A stretch of 8,321 nt of DNA from Candidatus Mediterraneibacter colneyensis (GCA_019114745.1 DXEY01000084.1:1-8321), one strand, 5' to 3'; positions 1 through 6,905 are shown, counted from the first letter of the stretch. Translations and numbers: made by a program. The notes: a model not told the origin generated them from the sequence alone.

Positions 1-43
1 CACACAGCATCCTCTCTCCAGACACTTCCTGCCCTTTTCGGAC

Positions 44-52
44 ATTATAACA
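44..52 (-). promoter_or_regulatory. Extended -10 promoter for a unit beyond the left edge
   Basis: On the minus strand these bases read TGTTATAAT, an exact extended -10 (TGnTATAAT) in an AT-rich stretch. No good -35 hexamer sits 16-18 nt upstream, which is tolerated for extended -10 promoters. It lies just after the terminator at 88-125, so it would start a new transcript reading out of the window to the left. A purine-rich GGAG followed 5 nt later by ATG (positions 10-8, minus) could be the start of that next gene, but only three codons are visible. Basis: motif match seen in the sequence; function inferred. Confidence 0.45.
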
Positions 53-87
53 AAGATAATGATAAAAGTATATAGGAAGAACAGCAA

Positions 88-125
88 AAAGAGTACAAAT
101 GTTCGGGTGAACATCTGTACTCTTT
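88..125 (-). terminator. Intrinsic terminator after eutP
   Basis: A 10-bp perfect stem (88-97 with 116-125) is followed by one A/C mismatch (98/115), a further 6-bp stem (99-104 with 109-114) and a 4-nt loop (105-108). On the minus strand the hairpin runs directly into five T residues (positions 90-86), as in a rho-independent terminator. It lies 51 nt beyond the eutP stop codon and closes the eutS-eutP unit. The plus-strand side is also followed by T-rich sequence (123-130), so it could work in both directions, although no plus-strand gene is present here. Confidence 0.85.
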
Positions 126-144
126 ATTTTCTGATTTTTATCAA

Positions 145-157
145 ATTACACTGTAAT
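145..157. repeat. 13-bp perfect palindrome downstream of eutP
   Basis: ATTACA and TGTAAT flank a single central C. It sits in the 51-nt gap between the eutP stop and the terminator. Its right arm overlaps an alternative pairing of 131-136 with 155-160 (CTGATT/AATCAG), so the two structures exclude each other. It may be an operator-like site, an mRNA 3'-end structure or chance in AT-rich sequence. No regulator family is assigned: the arms resemble TACA/TGTA operators, but the 1-nt centre differs from the 2-nt centre of BlaI/CopY boxes. Confidence 0.3.
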
Positions 158-176
158 CAGAATGCATCTCAGGTCT

Positions 177-704
177 TCATATCCCCTCCGGATATTCCAC
201 TCCCTCAGGAAGCGGATCCCACTCATTCAACCCCAGCTGCTGTTTAAACATCGCCTGTTCCAGCGTGAGATGCGGCTCATCCTCTTCCAGATAAGCCATC
301 AGCTCATCAACGCCCTCCCTTGTCACGTTATTCACGAGGAAGATCCGCTCGCACCCGGCGTTGATCAGCCACTGCCTGACCATCGGGATATTTGCATAGG
401 GGGAATCAATCTTCGTGATGATGCCGATCAGCGGGCGCTGGATAAAAGAACGGCTGCTGTCGCCGAACAGATTGAACGGTTCGTCAGCCGCCTGAACGAT
501 AGCTACGACATCCGCCTCAAACGAAAAGCATGCCAGTCCAACGCTGAACCGCTTGGACTCCGCATACTCGCCCGGAGAATCGATCGTATCATCTTCTGTA
601 TTCGTATACTGCGTTTTTATATAGTGGAGTTCTTCGCCTTTCAGCGCCTGCGTCAGCGATGTTTTCCCGGCTTCACTCCTGCCCATCAGAAATAGTTTCT
701 TCAT
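177..704 (-). CDS. eutP: EutP/PduV-family microcompartment GTPase
   Basis: 175-residue small Ras-like P-loop GTPase of the EutP/PduV family, which accompanies ethanolamine and propanediol microcompartment operons; its exact role is poorly defined (PduV has been linked to the outer shell surface). Seen in sequence: P-loop GRSEAGKTS at residues 8-16 (Lys14, Thr15), G3 motif DSPGE at 42-46, G4 motif TKID at 97-100 in place of NKxD, and a G5-like NNVTREGV at 125-132. It is somewhat longer than E. coli EutP (about 159 residues), with a C-terminal tail containing EWDPLPEGVEYPEG. The ATG at 704 has an AGGG site 7 nt upstream. It is the last gene of the unit, 48 nt after the preceding shell gene, and is followed by a strong terminator. 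Family assignment is firm; the choice between EutP and PduV is not possible from this window. Confidence 0.9.
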   Translation of the reverse strand: MKKLFLMGRSEAGKTSLTQALKGEELHYIKTQYTNTEDDTIDSPGEYAESKRFSVGLACFSFEADVVAIVQAADEPFNLFGDSSRSFIQRPLIGIITKIDSPYANIPMVRQWLINAGCERIFLVNNVTREGVDELMAYLEEDEPHLTLEQAMFKQQLGLNEWDPLPEGVEYPEGI

Positions 705-752
705 TCTTACACCCTGCCTGCTTCTGTGTTATGTTCTGAGAGCCCGGAATCT

Positions 753-1181
753 CTAACTCCTGTGGATCTCACAGGTCTTGAATCCCAGCACTTCGTCAAA
801 AAATCTGACCACGCCCTCTACCGCTGTCTGTACCTCAGCCAGTCCGCCGAGGATGATCAGAGATCCGCAGAAACGATCCATAAATCCGATCTCGATATGG
901 GCGCTTTTCATCGCAACGTCCGCCGCCACTACGACAGCCTCCCAGGGGGTGAAGCGGATCAGTCCGATAGACTCCCCGGTATGGTCTTCTCCCTCATGCA
1001 CGCCGATATGAAGCGCCAGATTCTGATAGATACGGGTATCTGACGGACTTATGATATGAGCAAGGCAGACTTCTTTTCCCGGCACGCGGACACGGGTCAT
1101 GCGCAGCTTTTTCCCTTTGAGATGTTCATAATCATCATGGAACAGTTTTTCTAACAGTTCCTCCTTTGTTATTCGAGCCAT
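753..1181 (-). CDS. Second circularly permuted BMC shell protein (EutS/PduU type) with N-terminal extension
   Basis: 142-residue BMC-domain shell protein of the permuted EutS/PduU type, which forms hexamers in the facets of bacterial microcompartments. The shell domain starts near residue 28 (TRVRVPGKEVCLAHII) and runs to the end, with the typical IGLIRFTPWEAVVVAADVAM and GFMDRFCGSLIILG segments. Over the last 71 residues, 30 are identical to the neighbouring EutS by ungapped hand alignment, so the two are paralogues and not a recent duplication. It is longer than usual (EutS about 111, PduU about 116 residues) because of a charged N-terminal helix (about residues 4-25) rich in Glu, Lys and Leu. 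The ATG at 1181 has AGGAA 8 nt upstream, overlapping the eutS stop region; the gap to eutS is 11 nt, so the genes are probably translationally linked. PduU is the closest name, but the symbol is left open. Confidence 0.88.
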   Translation of the reverse strand: MARITKEELLEKLFHDDYEHLKGKKLRMTRVRVPGKEVCLAHIISPSDTRIYQNLALHIGVHEGEDHTGESIGLIRFTPWEAVVVAADVAMKSAHIEIGFMDRFCGSLIILGGLAEVQTAVEGVVRFFDEVLGFKTCEIHRS

Positions 1182-1192
1182 GGCTGCACTTC

Positions 1193-1558
1193 CTACCTTT
1201 TTGTAATATTGCAGACTACATATCCCAGTGAATCACGGAAATATTCCACGATCTCAGTCATCGCCGTCGTAACATCTGAGATTTCCCCTGTGATGATCAG
1301 AGTCCCGGTAAAACGGTCTGCGAAACCGAGATAGACATTTCCGCTCTTAACTGCGATATCCGATGCGATCACCGCCGACTCCGGGGGAGTCATATTCATA
1401 ATGCCGATTGCTGATGAACGATAATCAAGCTGGGGATTGAGTCCCAGCTTCTGATATATGATCGGCGCCGGTCCGCCCATTACATGTGCGAACGTGATTT
1501 CTTTTCCCGCAACAGTCTCCTGTACGATTCTTATTTGTTCTCCATGATCATTTGCCAT
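1193..1558 (-). CDS. eutS: Ethanolamine-type microcompartment shell protein EutS
   Basis: 121-residue circularly permuted BMC shell protein matching EutS along its length: an N-terminal strand region (IRIVQETVAGKEITFAHVMGG), then AIGIMNMTPPESAVIASDIAVKSG, then GFADRFTGTLIITGEI, ending in CNITKR, compared with CDMTKS in E. coli EutS as recalled. EutS hexamers are bent and contribute to the shell that confines a volatile aldehyde intermediate. The start chosen is the ATG at 1558 (MANDHG...), with AGAGAGG 9 nt upstream; a TTG at 1579 would add seven residues but lies upstream of that ribosome binding site and is rejected. It is the first gene after the promoter at 1619-1647 and heads the three-gene unit. 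EutS-like proteins also occur in non-ethanolamine compartments of Clostridia, so the substrate is not settled. Confidence 0.9.
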   Translation of the reverse strand: MANDHGEQIRIVQETVAGKEITFAHVMGGPAPIIYQKLGLNPQLDYRSSAIGIMNMTPPESAVIASDIAVKSGNVYLGFADRFTGTLIITGEISDVTTAMTEIVEYFRDSLGYVVCNITKR

Positions 1559-1567
1559 TGATATGTT

Positions 1568-1574
1568 CCTCTCT
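1568..1574 (-). promoter_or_regulatory. Ribosome binding site deciding the eutS start
   Basis: AGAGAGG on the minus strand, ending 9 nt before the ATG at 1558. It lies inside the reading frame that would be translated from the TTG at 1579, which argues for the ATG as the true start. Confidence 0.75.
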
Positions 1575-1586
1575 CTCAATATGTAT

Positions 1587-1604
1587 CTGCTATTTGAACA
1601 GCAG
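1587..1604 (-). promoter_or_regulatory. Small hairpin in the eutS 5' leader
   Basis: CTGCT (1600-1604 on the minus strand) pairs with AGCAG (1587-1591). One additional G-U pair (1599/1592) in RNA leaves a six-nucleotide loop. It lies within the roughly 55-nt leader predicted from the promoter at 1619-1647. The loop (UUCAAA) lacks the A1/G4 pattern of ANTAR-responsive dual hairpins that control eut genes in some Firmicutes, and no second hairpin or T-tract follows. A short operator-like inverted repeat is equally possible. Confidence 0.3.
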
Positions 1605-1618
1605 TCTACTCCAATAAA

Positions 1619-1647
1619 ATCATACTATCATAATTTTTATCTGTCAA
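1619..1647 (-). promoter_or_regulatory. Near-consensus vegetative promoter of the eutS unit
   Basis: On the minus strand, a perfect -35 TTGACA (1647-1642) is followed by exactly 17 nt (1641-1625, A/T-rich) and a -10 TATGAT (1624-1619), one base from TATAAT. Transcription should start near 1612-1615, giving a leader of about 55 nt before eutS. It lies in the 134-nt gap after jetD, so the microcompartment genes have their own promoter and need not depend on the jet operon. The strength of the match suggests good basal sigma-A transcription unless a repressor acts here. Confidence 0.85.
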
Positions 1648-1692
1648 GCTGTTCCACTGATGTTACCGCACTGTCGTTTTCCTGTCATTTTT

Positions 1693-2955
1693 CTACGCCT
1701 TCCCGTCATAATAACTGATGATTTCCTGTTCTAATTTTACCCCGTAGTCCTCCATATATTTCATCACCCGGCAGTAAGGCTCTTCCTCCATCAGCCCTTT
1801 CATCCGCGCCCTGTCGTTTTCGGTGAGCCCTTTCAGGCAGTTTTGGTAGCGTGTATCTTGTAACTGTTCTGTCCCCATCTGATAGAATTGAAATTTCCTG
1901 CCCGTCATCCGGCACAGATGTCGATGGATGAGGAAACCGCCTACATCAATATCGCCGAAATGGGCAGCCCTGACATCCGGGTTGTCATGAAATACCTTTC
2001 TGAGAAATGCGATCTGCCCGGAAGACGCATAGCCTCCCAGATACATCAGGGCCCGTCCCTCACTGTTCAGCCGTTGATAAGACGTTTTATTCTCGACAGT
2101 CAGAAGATCCGGGGAGGTCAGGATGATCCGGCAGGCAGACAGGATATCCTTTGTAGAAAGAGCGATGCCTCCCTTCCTGTTCCGGATATCGAGTGTATCG
2201 TCGGGCCATTCCAGGATCCATCCTCCTTTTATAAAAATCTCCTGATCCGGCGGAAGGATATGATACACTGCCAGCACCGCATCATTCTTTTCATCTTCCT
2301 CTCTCGGGCAGTTCCGTGTTTCCCTGATAAACGTACAGATTTCATCACAGTTATTGATTTCAAACCACTTGGAATCTCCGTACACGAGCATGGACAGTTC
2401 CCGCAGATAGAGCGTTTCTTTATTGTGTTCGATAAAATCCAGAACTTTCAGGTTTGCCTCCAGCCGTTCCGGATCAAACGCCTGAGCAGGATCTGCCGAA
2501 GCGGAGGCGGCTTCAAGGAGTTCTTCCATTTTATGACAGTAGGCGGATACAAGCCCGCTGGTGCAGCCGCTGCCAGTCTTGCTGGTGTCCGGCGTACTCC
2601 TGTACTGCTCCAGCAGTTTTTCAACGCGCGTCCTCACTGCCTGACAGGACTTCACCCCGTATACCCGCTCCATATACTGCGTGATCTCTTCCAGTTTTCC
2701 CTCACACAAATAGATCTTTTCGATATCCTCACTGAATTTCAGCCGGTCAGAGACGATATACCCCAAAACGGACAAACGGTTCACCGCTTCTCCGATTTTC
2801 TGTTTTTCCGCAATATCGGCATTATTATCCCCATATTTTTTATAAAGATCAGACGGCTTCAATGATACCCGCCTTTTTACCTTTGTGCCTGTACGGTTGT
2901 AATACTTCCTGAGCAGCCGTTCCAGAATTACTTTTTCATACTCTCTGCTTTTCAT
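1693..2955 (-). CDS. jetD: Wadjet nuclease subunit JetD (DUF2220 / Toprim)
   Basis: 420-residue JetD, the DNA-cleaving subunit of Wadjet, related to the topoisomerase VI A / Spo11 fold. The N-terminal ~110 residues look like a winged-helix DNA-binding arm (KPSDLYKKYGDNN..EKQKIGEAVNRL..LGYIV). Residues about 118-160 form a Ser/Thr/Gly/Ala-rich linker. The C-terminal half holds the Toprim-type domain: Glu288 in TVENKTSY, then Asp335 and Asp337 in FGDIDVGG, the expected acidic metal-binding set, all present. In characterised Wadjet systems JetD acts as a dimer and cuts DNA once the JetABC motor has reeled in a small circle. The ATG at 2955 overlaps the end of jetC by 20 nt, with GGAAAGG 9 nt upstream inside jetC, consistent with coupled translation. 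It ends the operon; no hairpin terminator is seen after its stop. The family call is secure. Confidence 0.92.
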   Translation of the reverse strand: MKSREYEKVILERLLRKYYNRTGTKVKRRVSLKPSDLYKKYGDNNADIAEKQKIGEAVNRLSVLGYIVSDRLKFSEDIEKIYLCEGKLEEITQYMERVYGVKSCQAVRTRVEKLLEQYRSTPDTSKTGSGCTSGLVSAYCHKMEELLEAASASADPAQAFDPERLEANLKVLDFIEHNKETLYLRELSMLVYGDSKWFEINNCDEICTFIRETRNCPREEDEKNDAVLAVYHILPPDQEIFIKGGWILEWPDDTLDIRNRKGGIALSTKDILSACRIILTSPDLLTVENKTSYQRLNSEGRALMYLGGYASSGQIAFLRKVFHDNPDVRAAHFGDIDVGGFLIHRHLCRMTGRKFQFYQMGTEQLQDTRYQNCLKGLTENDRARMKGLMEEEPYCRVMKYMEDYGVKLEQEIISYYDGKA

Positions 2956-5900
2956 GGAACTTTACCTTTCCAATCTGCATATTGTCATTGCTTATTTTGA
3001 GAACGGGTATGATCACTCCGCATTCATTTCCGATGGATTCCAGTTTATTCGGAGGTGCGCAGAAAATCACCTGGAAATCCTGGTTCTTGAAAAATTCCAG
3101 CATAAGTTTAATATTGTGGTCGCTCATTTTCTCAAACGGTTCGTCGATAAAGATCAGCCGCACCGAATTTACCCTTGCATTGTACAGCATGGACAGAGCG
3201 GCTGAGAGTATGAGCGTATAAGGGATCTGGGTACCGGCTCCGGAATTGTACCCCACTTGTTTTGACAGTTTCCCGTCTTTTACTTCATCGTTGTTTATGA
3301 TGATCTCATAGCTCATATAGTTGCGGTAGTCCGCGAATTTCTTCATTTCCGAAAGATCGTTTTTGTCAATGATCCTGTTAATGATCTCTTTGATCTCCCG
3401 CTCCCTTGTCTCCACTTCATCGTTATCATACCCGGTCACAGCCGCGAATGACATCTGGCCGTCGCCCATGTCATTTGTCTCCTGGAGATACTCGGCATAT
3501 CTGAGTATGCGGGCATAATCGGAATTATCGTTGAGCATCCTCACATCAAACTGATATCTTGTGGAAAACTGGAGTTTTCGCAGTTCTTTATTAATATCTG
3601 TAATATCGCTCCGCGCACTTTTTGCCGCTTCATAAATATTCAGGACAAACTCACGCTTAAAGATCCGTTCATATTTTACCGTCTGGTCTTTCAATTTCTG
3701 CTGGATTCCCTGAAGGTCATCAATCCAGATCCTGCTCCTTCTCTTCTGATAACTGCTCTCATACTGCATGCCGACAGGCAGGCGGTCTGATTCCTGCTTG
3801 CGGTTGTTATATGTCTGCTGTAGTCCGCTTATCCTTGCCTCCAGCTCCCGGACACGCCTGTCATTCCGCTTCTTGGTGTCCGGCTGCATCAGGCCGCCCT
3901 CCTTGTTTGTCCCATCCAGCCAGCCTTCATATTCTCTGACGGCAGCCTCTGCCGCAGATTTTGACAGAGCGCTCTCCGCATCCATTTCTCTCTTATATTC
4001 CTGTTCTCTTCGCTTCAGTTCCTTGATCTCTTTTTGTTTCGTCTCTGTCTCCGCAGTCAATACAGTCATCTGGCTGAGATGCTCATTGCGAAGTTTCCGC
4101 AGGCTTTCCAACTGCCGGGACAGATCGGCAACGCGGTCGGACAGAGCCATAAACTCAGCATTATTCTTCTGCGCTTCCAAAAGTTCTTCGTAATGTTCTT
4201 TCTCTGCCGCCATCTTATCGGACAACCTCGCCGCCTCCTGGTGGGCGTCCAGGTTATACTCTCTGAAACAATTGATTCCATTCCCGAGAAATTCTGCGTC
4301 TTCCGCAAGGAGCGCCTGTTCTCTTAAGAGCTCCTTTTCGCGCTCTTCCAGCTCATTCAGCCTCCGCTGCGCATTACGGCGGTTCAGTTCGATCGCTTCC
4401 CCGCCCAGGCAGTAGCTCCTGATCCGCTTCGTGTTCATATAGGTCACTGCCATATTGCGGCTGAGTTTTCCTTCTTTTGACATAGCATTGTCGTAATCCG
4501 GAACTTCCTTTAACCTTACCGCATGGATCCTGCCCAGCCAGAAACGGAAATACTCTGCCGCCGTCTGATTCTGCACTTCCAGAAAATGAAATACCGAATC
4601 TTCCTCACAGCGGATTTCTCCCGCCATCAGCCGCTTTGTGTTTACTAACTCCACATAGCGGTGGCTGGAGCGATCCATCACCTCATTTGCCAGATCAAAT
4701 ACTGACGGCGGTACGATGACCGCATACCGGTGCACGCCCAGAAATGTCTCGATCGCGTCTCTCCACGCTTCATCTTTCAGCCCCACAACATATTCACACG
4801 CCATCCGCGCCTCTTCCCGAATCCCTCTTTTCTGAAATTCACGGTTGATCTCACGGATCAGTGCCGTCTGTTCCCGGGCAGAAGAATAGTCTGCTCTGTT
4901 CTTGCTGCACAGTTCGATGATATTATTCTGTTCGATACAATCTTTTCTGATCTGGGCAAGCTCTGCGTCCAGCACGCCGTTTTTCCCGATCAGAGCGTCT
5001 CTCGCCTGCTGTACGAGAAGTTTCATATTGTCTACAAACAATTGTTTCTCCGCGGCATCTGCTGTCTCTGAGATCAGATCAGCCGCCATCTGGCGGTTCT
5101 CCGGCGCCCTCCCCAGTTCTTCCAGCTTATCCGCAAGCCGCACCACCTGCGACTGAAACGCTTCCAGAGCTTCCTTTTCTTTTCTGAGGACATCCATCTG
5201 GTTCTCATATCCGCGGATCAGCTGCTCAGACGCAAGGATCGCCTTTGAGCCGTCCATCTCCCGAAGCGCGCTTTTGGCATCTGCATAGTAATTTTCCAGT
5301 TCATCGATCGAGTGATTTTCCTCGCGGAGCGTCTTCTCCAATATCTGGCAGGACGTCTGATTTTCGGCGATCTTATCCTGTGCTTCCTTGTATTTTTCCC
5401 TTACCTGGACAATGCCCCTGTAGATGTGTTTGATGTCGTCGATCTTAAGACGCAGCGCTTTTTTGTCATGCTCGTCATAATCCTTTAAAATCGCATCCAG
5501 GTCTTTTAGCTCCTGTTCGATCTGCTCCAGGCTGCTATTGATCTTTTCGATATTCTTTTTCGCATTTTTCAGCTTGTCAAAGTTTACATCGTGCTCTTCA
5601 AGCACGGATTCCCTGATAAACTCCTGGATCTTTGCCGCCGGGTTGTACGCCATAATATTGCGCAGCTTCCTCTGATATTTCGGGACTTCCTGATAGGGCA
5701 GCTTCAGCCCTGTCATCTGCATGAACAGCGCGATCCCGTCTTTCTTATTCTTCATCTGGATCCCGTATTTTTTCTGGAATCCCGAAGCGTCGTAGGGCTT
5801 GCGCACCGAATGATCCTCATATACAAAGGACAGGTCGCTCAGGCGTTTCCCGTCCACAGCATACCAGTGGGTACCCCTGACATCCGTCACCGCAGTCTCG

Positions 5901-6259
5901 ATGATCACCCCGAGCACAAAGGGATTGTCGTTGATCTGGTCGTAGTATTCCAGCGCAATGTGGGTATACACGACAGGGATCTTATCTGCCGGTCTTGCAT
6001 AAATACCTGCGCTGGCATCTACAAGGCATCTCGTGTAAGAGACGAGATTTCTCCTGCCCACTCCGGTATTATATCCGCTGGTCGCCTTGTTAAACTGGGT
6101 GTCTCCGGTATAGGCATACTTGACAGCATCCAGTATGGTAGACTTTCCACATTCGTTTTCTCCGGAAATCAGCGTCAGATCTTCAGAGACCGGTATCGTC
6201 GTATCTGTAAATCCGTACCAGTTTACCAGACGTATATTGCGCAGTATTGTTTTACTCAT
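2936..6259 (-). CDS. jetC: Wadjet SMC-like ATPase JetC
   Basis: 1107-residue SMC/MukB/Rad50-like ATPase, the motor of the Wadjet loop-extruding complex. Seen in order: N-terminal head with Walker A GENECGKST (33-41, Lys39); a long coiled coil (about 215-480); a globular hinge-like region (about 485-625, including VHRYAVIVPPSVFDLANEVM and NMAVTYMNTKRIRSYCLGGEAIELNRRN); a returning coiled coil (about 625-880); and the C-terminal head with a signature-like YNSGAGTQ (1004-1011), Walker B LIFIDEPFEKM (Asp1039, Glu1040) and a downstream FCAPPNK. All ATPase motifs are intact. The start is taken at 6259 (MSKTILRNIRLVNWYGF): its ATG overlaps the jetB stop in the 8-nt ATGAGTAA and has a GGGG site 6 nt upstream. 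The in-frame ATG at 6289 has only a too-close GGAAG and would add ten basic residues. In the complex JetC dimerises and is bridged by JetA and JetB. Heavy Glu/Lys/Arg content fits coiled-coil arms. Confidence 0.93.
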   Translation of the reverse strand: MSKTILRNIRLVNWYGFTDTTIPVSEDLTLISGENECGKSTILDAVKYAYTGDTQFNKATSGYNTGVGRRNLVSYTRCLVDASAGIYARPADKIPVVYTHIALEYYDQINDNPFVLGVIIETAVTDVRGTHWYAVDGKRLSDLSFVYEDHSVRKPYDASGFQKKYGIQMKNKKDGIALFMQMTGLKLPYQEVPKYQRKLRNIMAYNPAAKIQEFIRESVLEEHDVNFDKLKNAKKNIEKINSSLEQIEQELKDLDAILKDYDEHDKKALRLKIDDIKHIYRGIVQVREKYKEAQDKIAENQTSCQILEKTLREENHSIDELENYYADAKSALREMDGSKAILASEQLIRGYENQMDVLRKEKEALEAFQSQVVRLADKLEELGRAPENRQMAADLISETADAAEKQLFVDNMKLLVQQARDALIGKNGVLDAELAQIRKDCIEQNNIIELCSKNRADYSSAREQTALIREINREFQKRGIREEARMACEYVVGLKDEAWRDAIETFLGVHRYAVIVPPSVFDLANEVMDRSSHRYVELVNTKRLMAGEIRCEEDSVFHFLEVQNQTAAEYFRFWLGRIHAVRLKEVPDYDNAMSKEGKLSRNMAVTYMNTKRIRSYCLGGEAIELNRRNAQRRLNELEEREKELLREQALLAEDAEFLGNGINCFREYNLDAHQEAARLSDKMAAEKEHYEELLEAQKNNAEFMALSDRVADLSRQLESLRKLRNEHLSQMTVLTAETETKQKEIKELKRREQEYKREMDAESALSKSAAEAAVREYEGWLDGTNKEGGLMQPDTKKRNDRRVRELEARISGLQQTYNNRKQESDRLPVGMQYESSYQKRRSRIWIDDLQGIQQKLKDQTVKYERIFKREFVLNIYEAAKSARSDITDINKELRKLQFSTRYQFDVRMLNDNSDYARILRYAEYLQETNDMGDGQMSFAAVTGYDNDEVETREREIKEIINRIIDKNDLSEMKKFADYRNYMSYEIIINNDEVKDGKLSKQVGYNSGAGTQIPYTLILSAALSMLYNARVNSVRLIFIDEPFEKMSDHNIKLMLEFFKNQDFQVIFCAPPNKLESIGNECGVIIPVLKISNDNMQIGKVKFHEKQRV

Positions 6260-6893
6260 CTGTATCCCCGCTTTCCGGCATTTCTTCATTTTCTTCCATG
6301 TCCTCTGTCATATCGTCCGCTATATACTCTGCCATGACCTGTTTTAACTGTCCGATATCCATACAGAACTGCAGGGACGGATACAGCCTGACTTTTCCGT
6401 CCTCCGTTGCAATGTCATCCCCGTAGTCTATCAGGCTGAACCGTTTGAATATCCTGTAGGCATTTTTAAATTCTGCCGGAGACAGGGTAATCTGATAGAT
6501 CTTACATTTATCGATAATATCTCCCACCGTCACATAAACCTGCTCCGCATATCCCATCCGCTCCAGGAACAAAAGCCACAGCACGATCAGAAGCCGGATC
6601 TCTTTTGCATCAAAACGGTACAGGCTGCTCCTTCTGATGCCGACCGTCTCCATATCATCGTCGCTCTGCTGGAGCATCGCCACTTTCAGCTTGTCTTCCA
6701 CCACCACTTTATAGCCGATCGCCGCCAGATATGTATTTACATCGTATTGATTGGATTCAGCGGAAATGTAATCATAAAGGCGTTCGTCTTTATCCGCTAT
6801 AATAAAGGTGGCGTCCAGCATCTTTCGGATACAGCGCTTAAACAGGTATGCGTCGTCCTCACTCATCTTATTCATGAAACTAAAATCACTCAT
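6252..6893 (-). CDS. jetB: Wadjet accessory subunit JetB (KITE/MukE-like)
   Basis: 213-residue soluble protein in the jetB position between jetA and jetC. Known family role: JetB is a MukE/KITE-like tandem winged-helix protein that binds the JetA kleisin and DNA near the JetC heads. The sequence shows mixed helical segments compatible with winged helices (KRCIRKMLDATFIIADKDERLYDYI; then IRLLIVLWLLFLERMGYAE..VTVGDIIDKC; then AYRIFKRFSLIDYGDDIATEDGKVRLYPSL) and a very acidic C-terminal tail (about residues 190-213, DDMTEDMEENEEMPESGDTDE region). It resembles the DUF6063 family from memory, which could not be checked. The ATG at 6893 has AGAGG 8 nt upstream, overlapping the jetA stop codon; the gap to jetA is 12 nt. 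Its stop overlaps the jetC start by 8 nt. The assignment rests mainly on context plus recalled family resemblance. Confidence 0.82.
   Translation of the reverse strand: MSDFSFMNKMSEDDAYLFKRCIRKMLDATFIIADKDERLYDYISAESNQYDVNTYLAAIGYKVVVEDKLKVAMLQQSDDDMETVGIRRSSLYRFDAKEIRLLIVLWLLFLERMGYAEQVYVTVGDIIDKCKIYQITLSPAEFKNAYRIFKRFSLIDYGDDIATEDGKVRLYPSLQFCMDIGQLKQVMAEYIADDMTEDMEENEEMPESGDTDE
6266..6269 (-). promoter_or_regulatory. Ribosome binding site deciding the jetC start
   Basis: GGGG on the minus strand, 6 nt before the ATG at 6259 and inside the end of jetB. Together with the ATGAGTAA stop/start overlap it supports MSKTIL... as the JetC N-terminus over the upstream ATG at 6289. Confidence 0.55.
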
Positions 6894-6905
6894 TTTATGT
6901 ACCTC

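Noticed and set aside
162..695. Plus-strand open frame antisense to eutP
   Set aside because: It overlaps almost the entire eutP gene, whose G1, G3 and G4 GTPase motifs are clear.
1587..1604. ANTAR (EutV-type) antitermination element in the eutS leader
   Set aside because: Only one hairpin is present, its loop lacks the A1/G4 residues, and there is no terminator hairpin with a T-tract between it and eutS.
1648..1692. Intrinsic terminator after jetD
   Set aside because: The GACAG and CACTG motifs there are direct repeats, not inverted repeats. No stem followed by a T-run could be found.
1888..2865. Long plus-strand open frame (325 codons) antisense to jetD
   Set aside because: It lies wholly within jetD, whose protein has recognisable catalytic motifs. 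The plus-strand product is rich in Arg/Pro/Phe/Cys, has no domain, and no convincing ribosome binding site or promoter precedes it.
6260..6289. Alternative upstream start for jetC adding ten residues (MKKCRKAGIQ)
   Set aside because: The purine run is only about 3 nt from this ATG, too close for good initiation. The downstream ATG has a better-spaced site, a classic stop/start overlap, and begins at the conserved SMC-head sequence.
5591..6337. Plus-strand open frame (248 codons) antisense to the 5' end of jetC
   Set aside because: It covers the region coding for the Walker A head domain of JetC. The predicted product is a mirror of codon bias with no recognisable motif.
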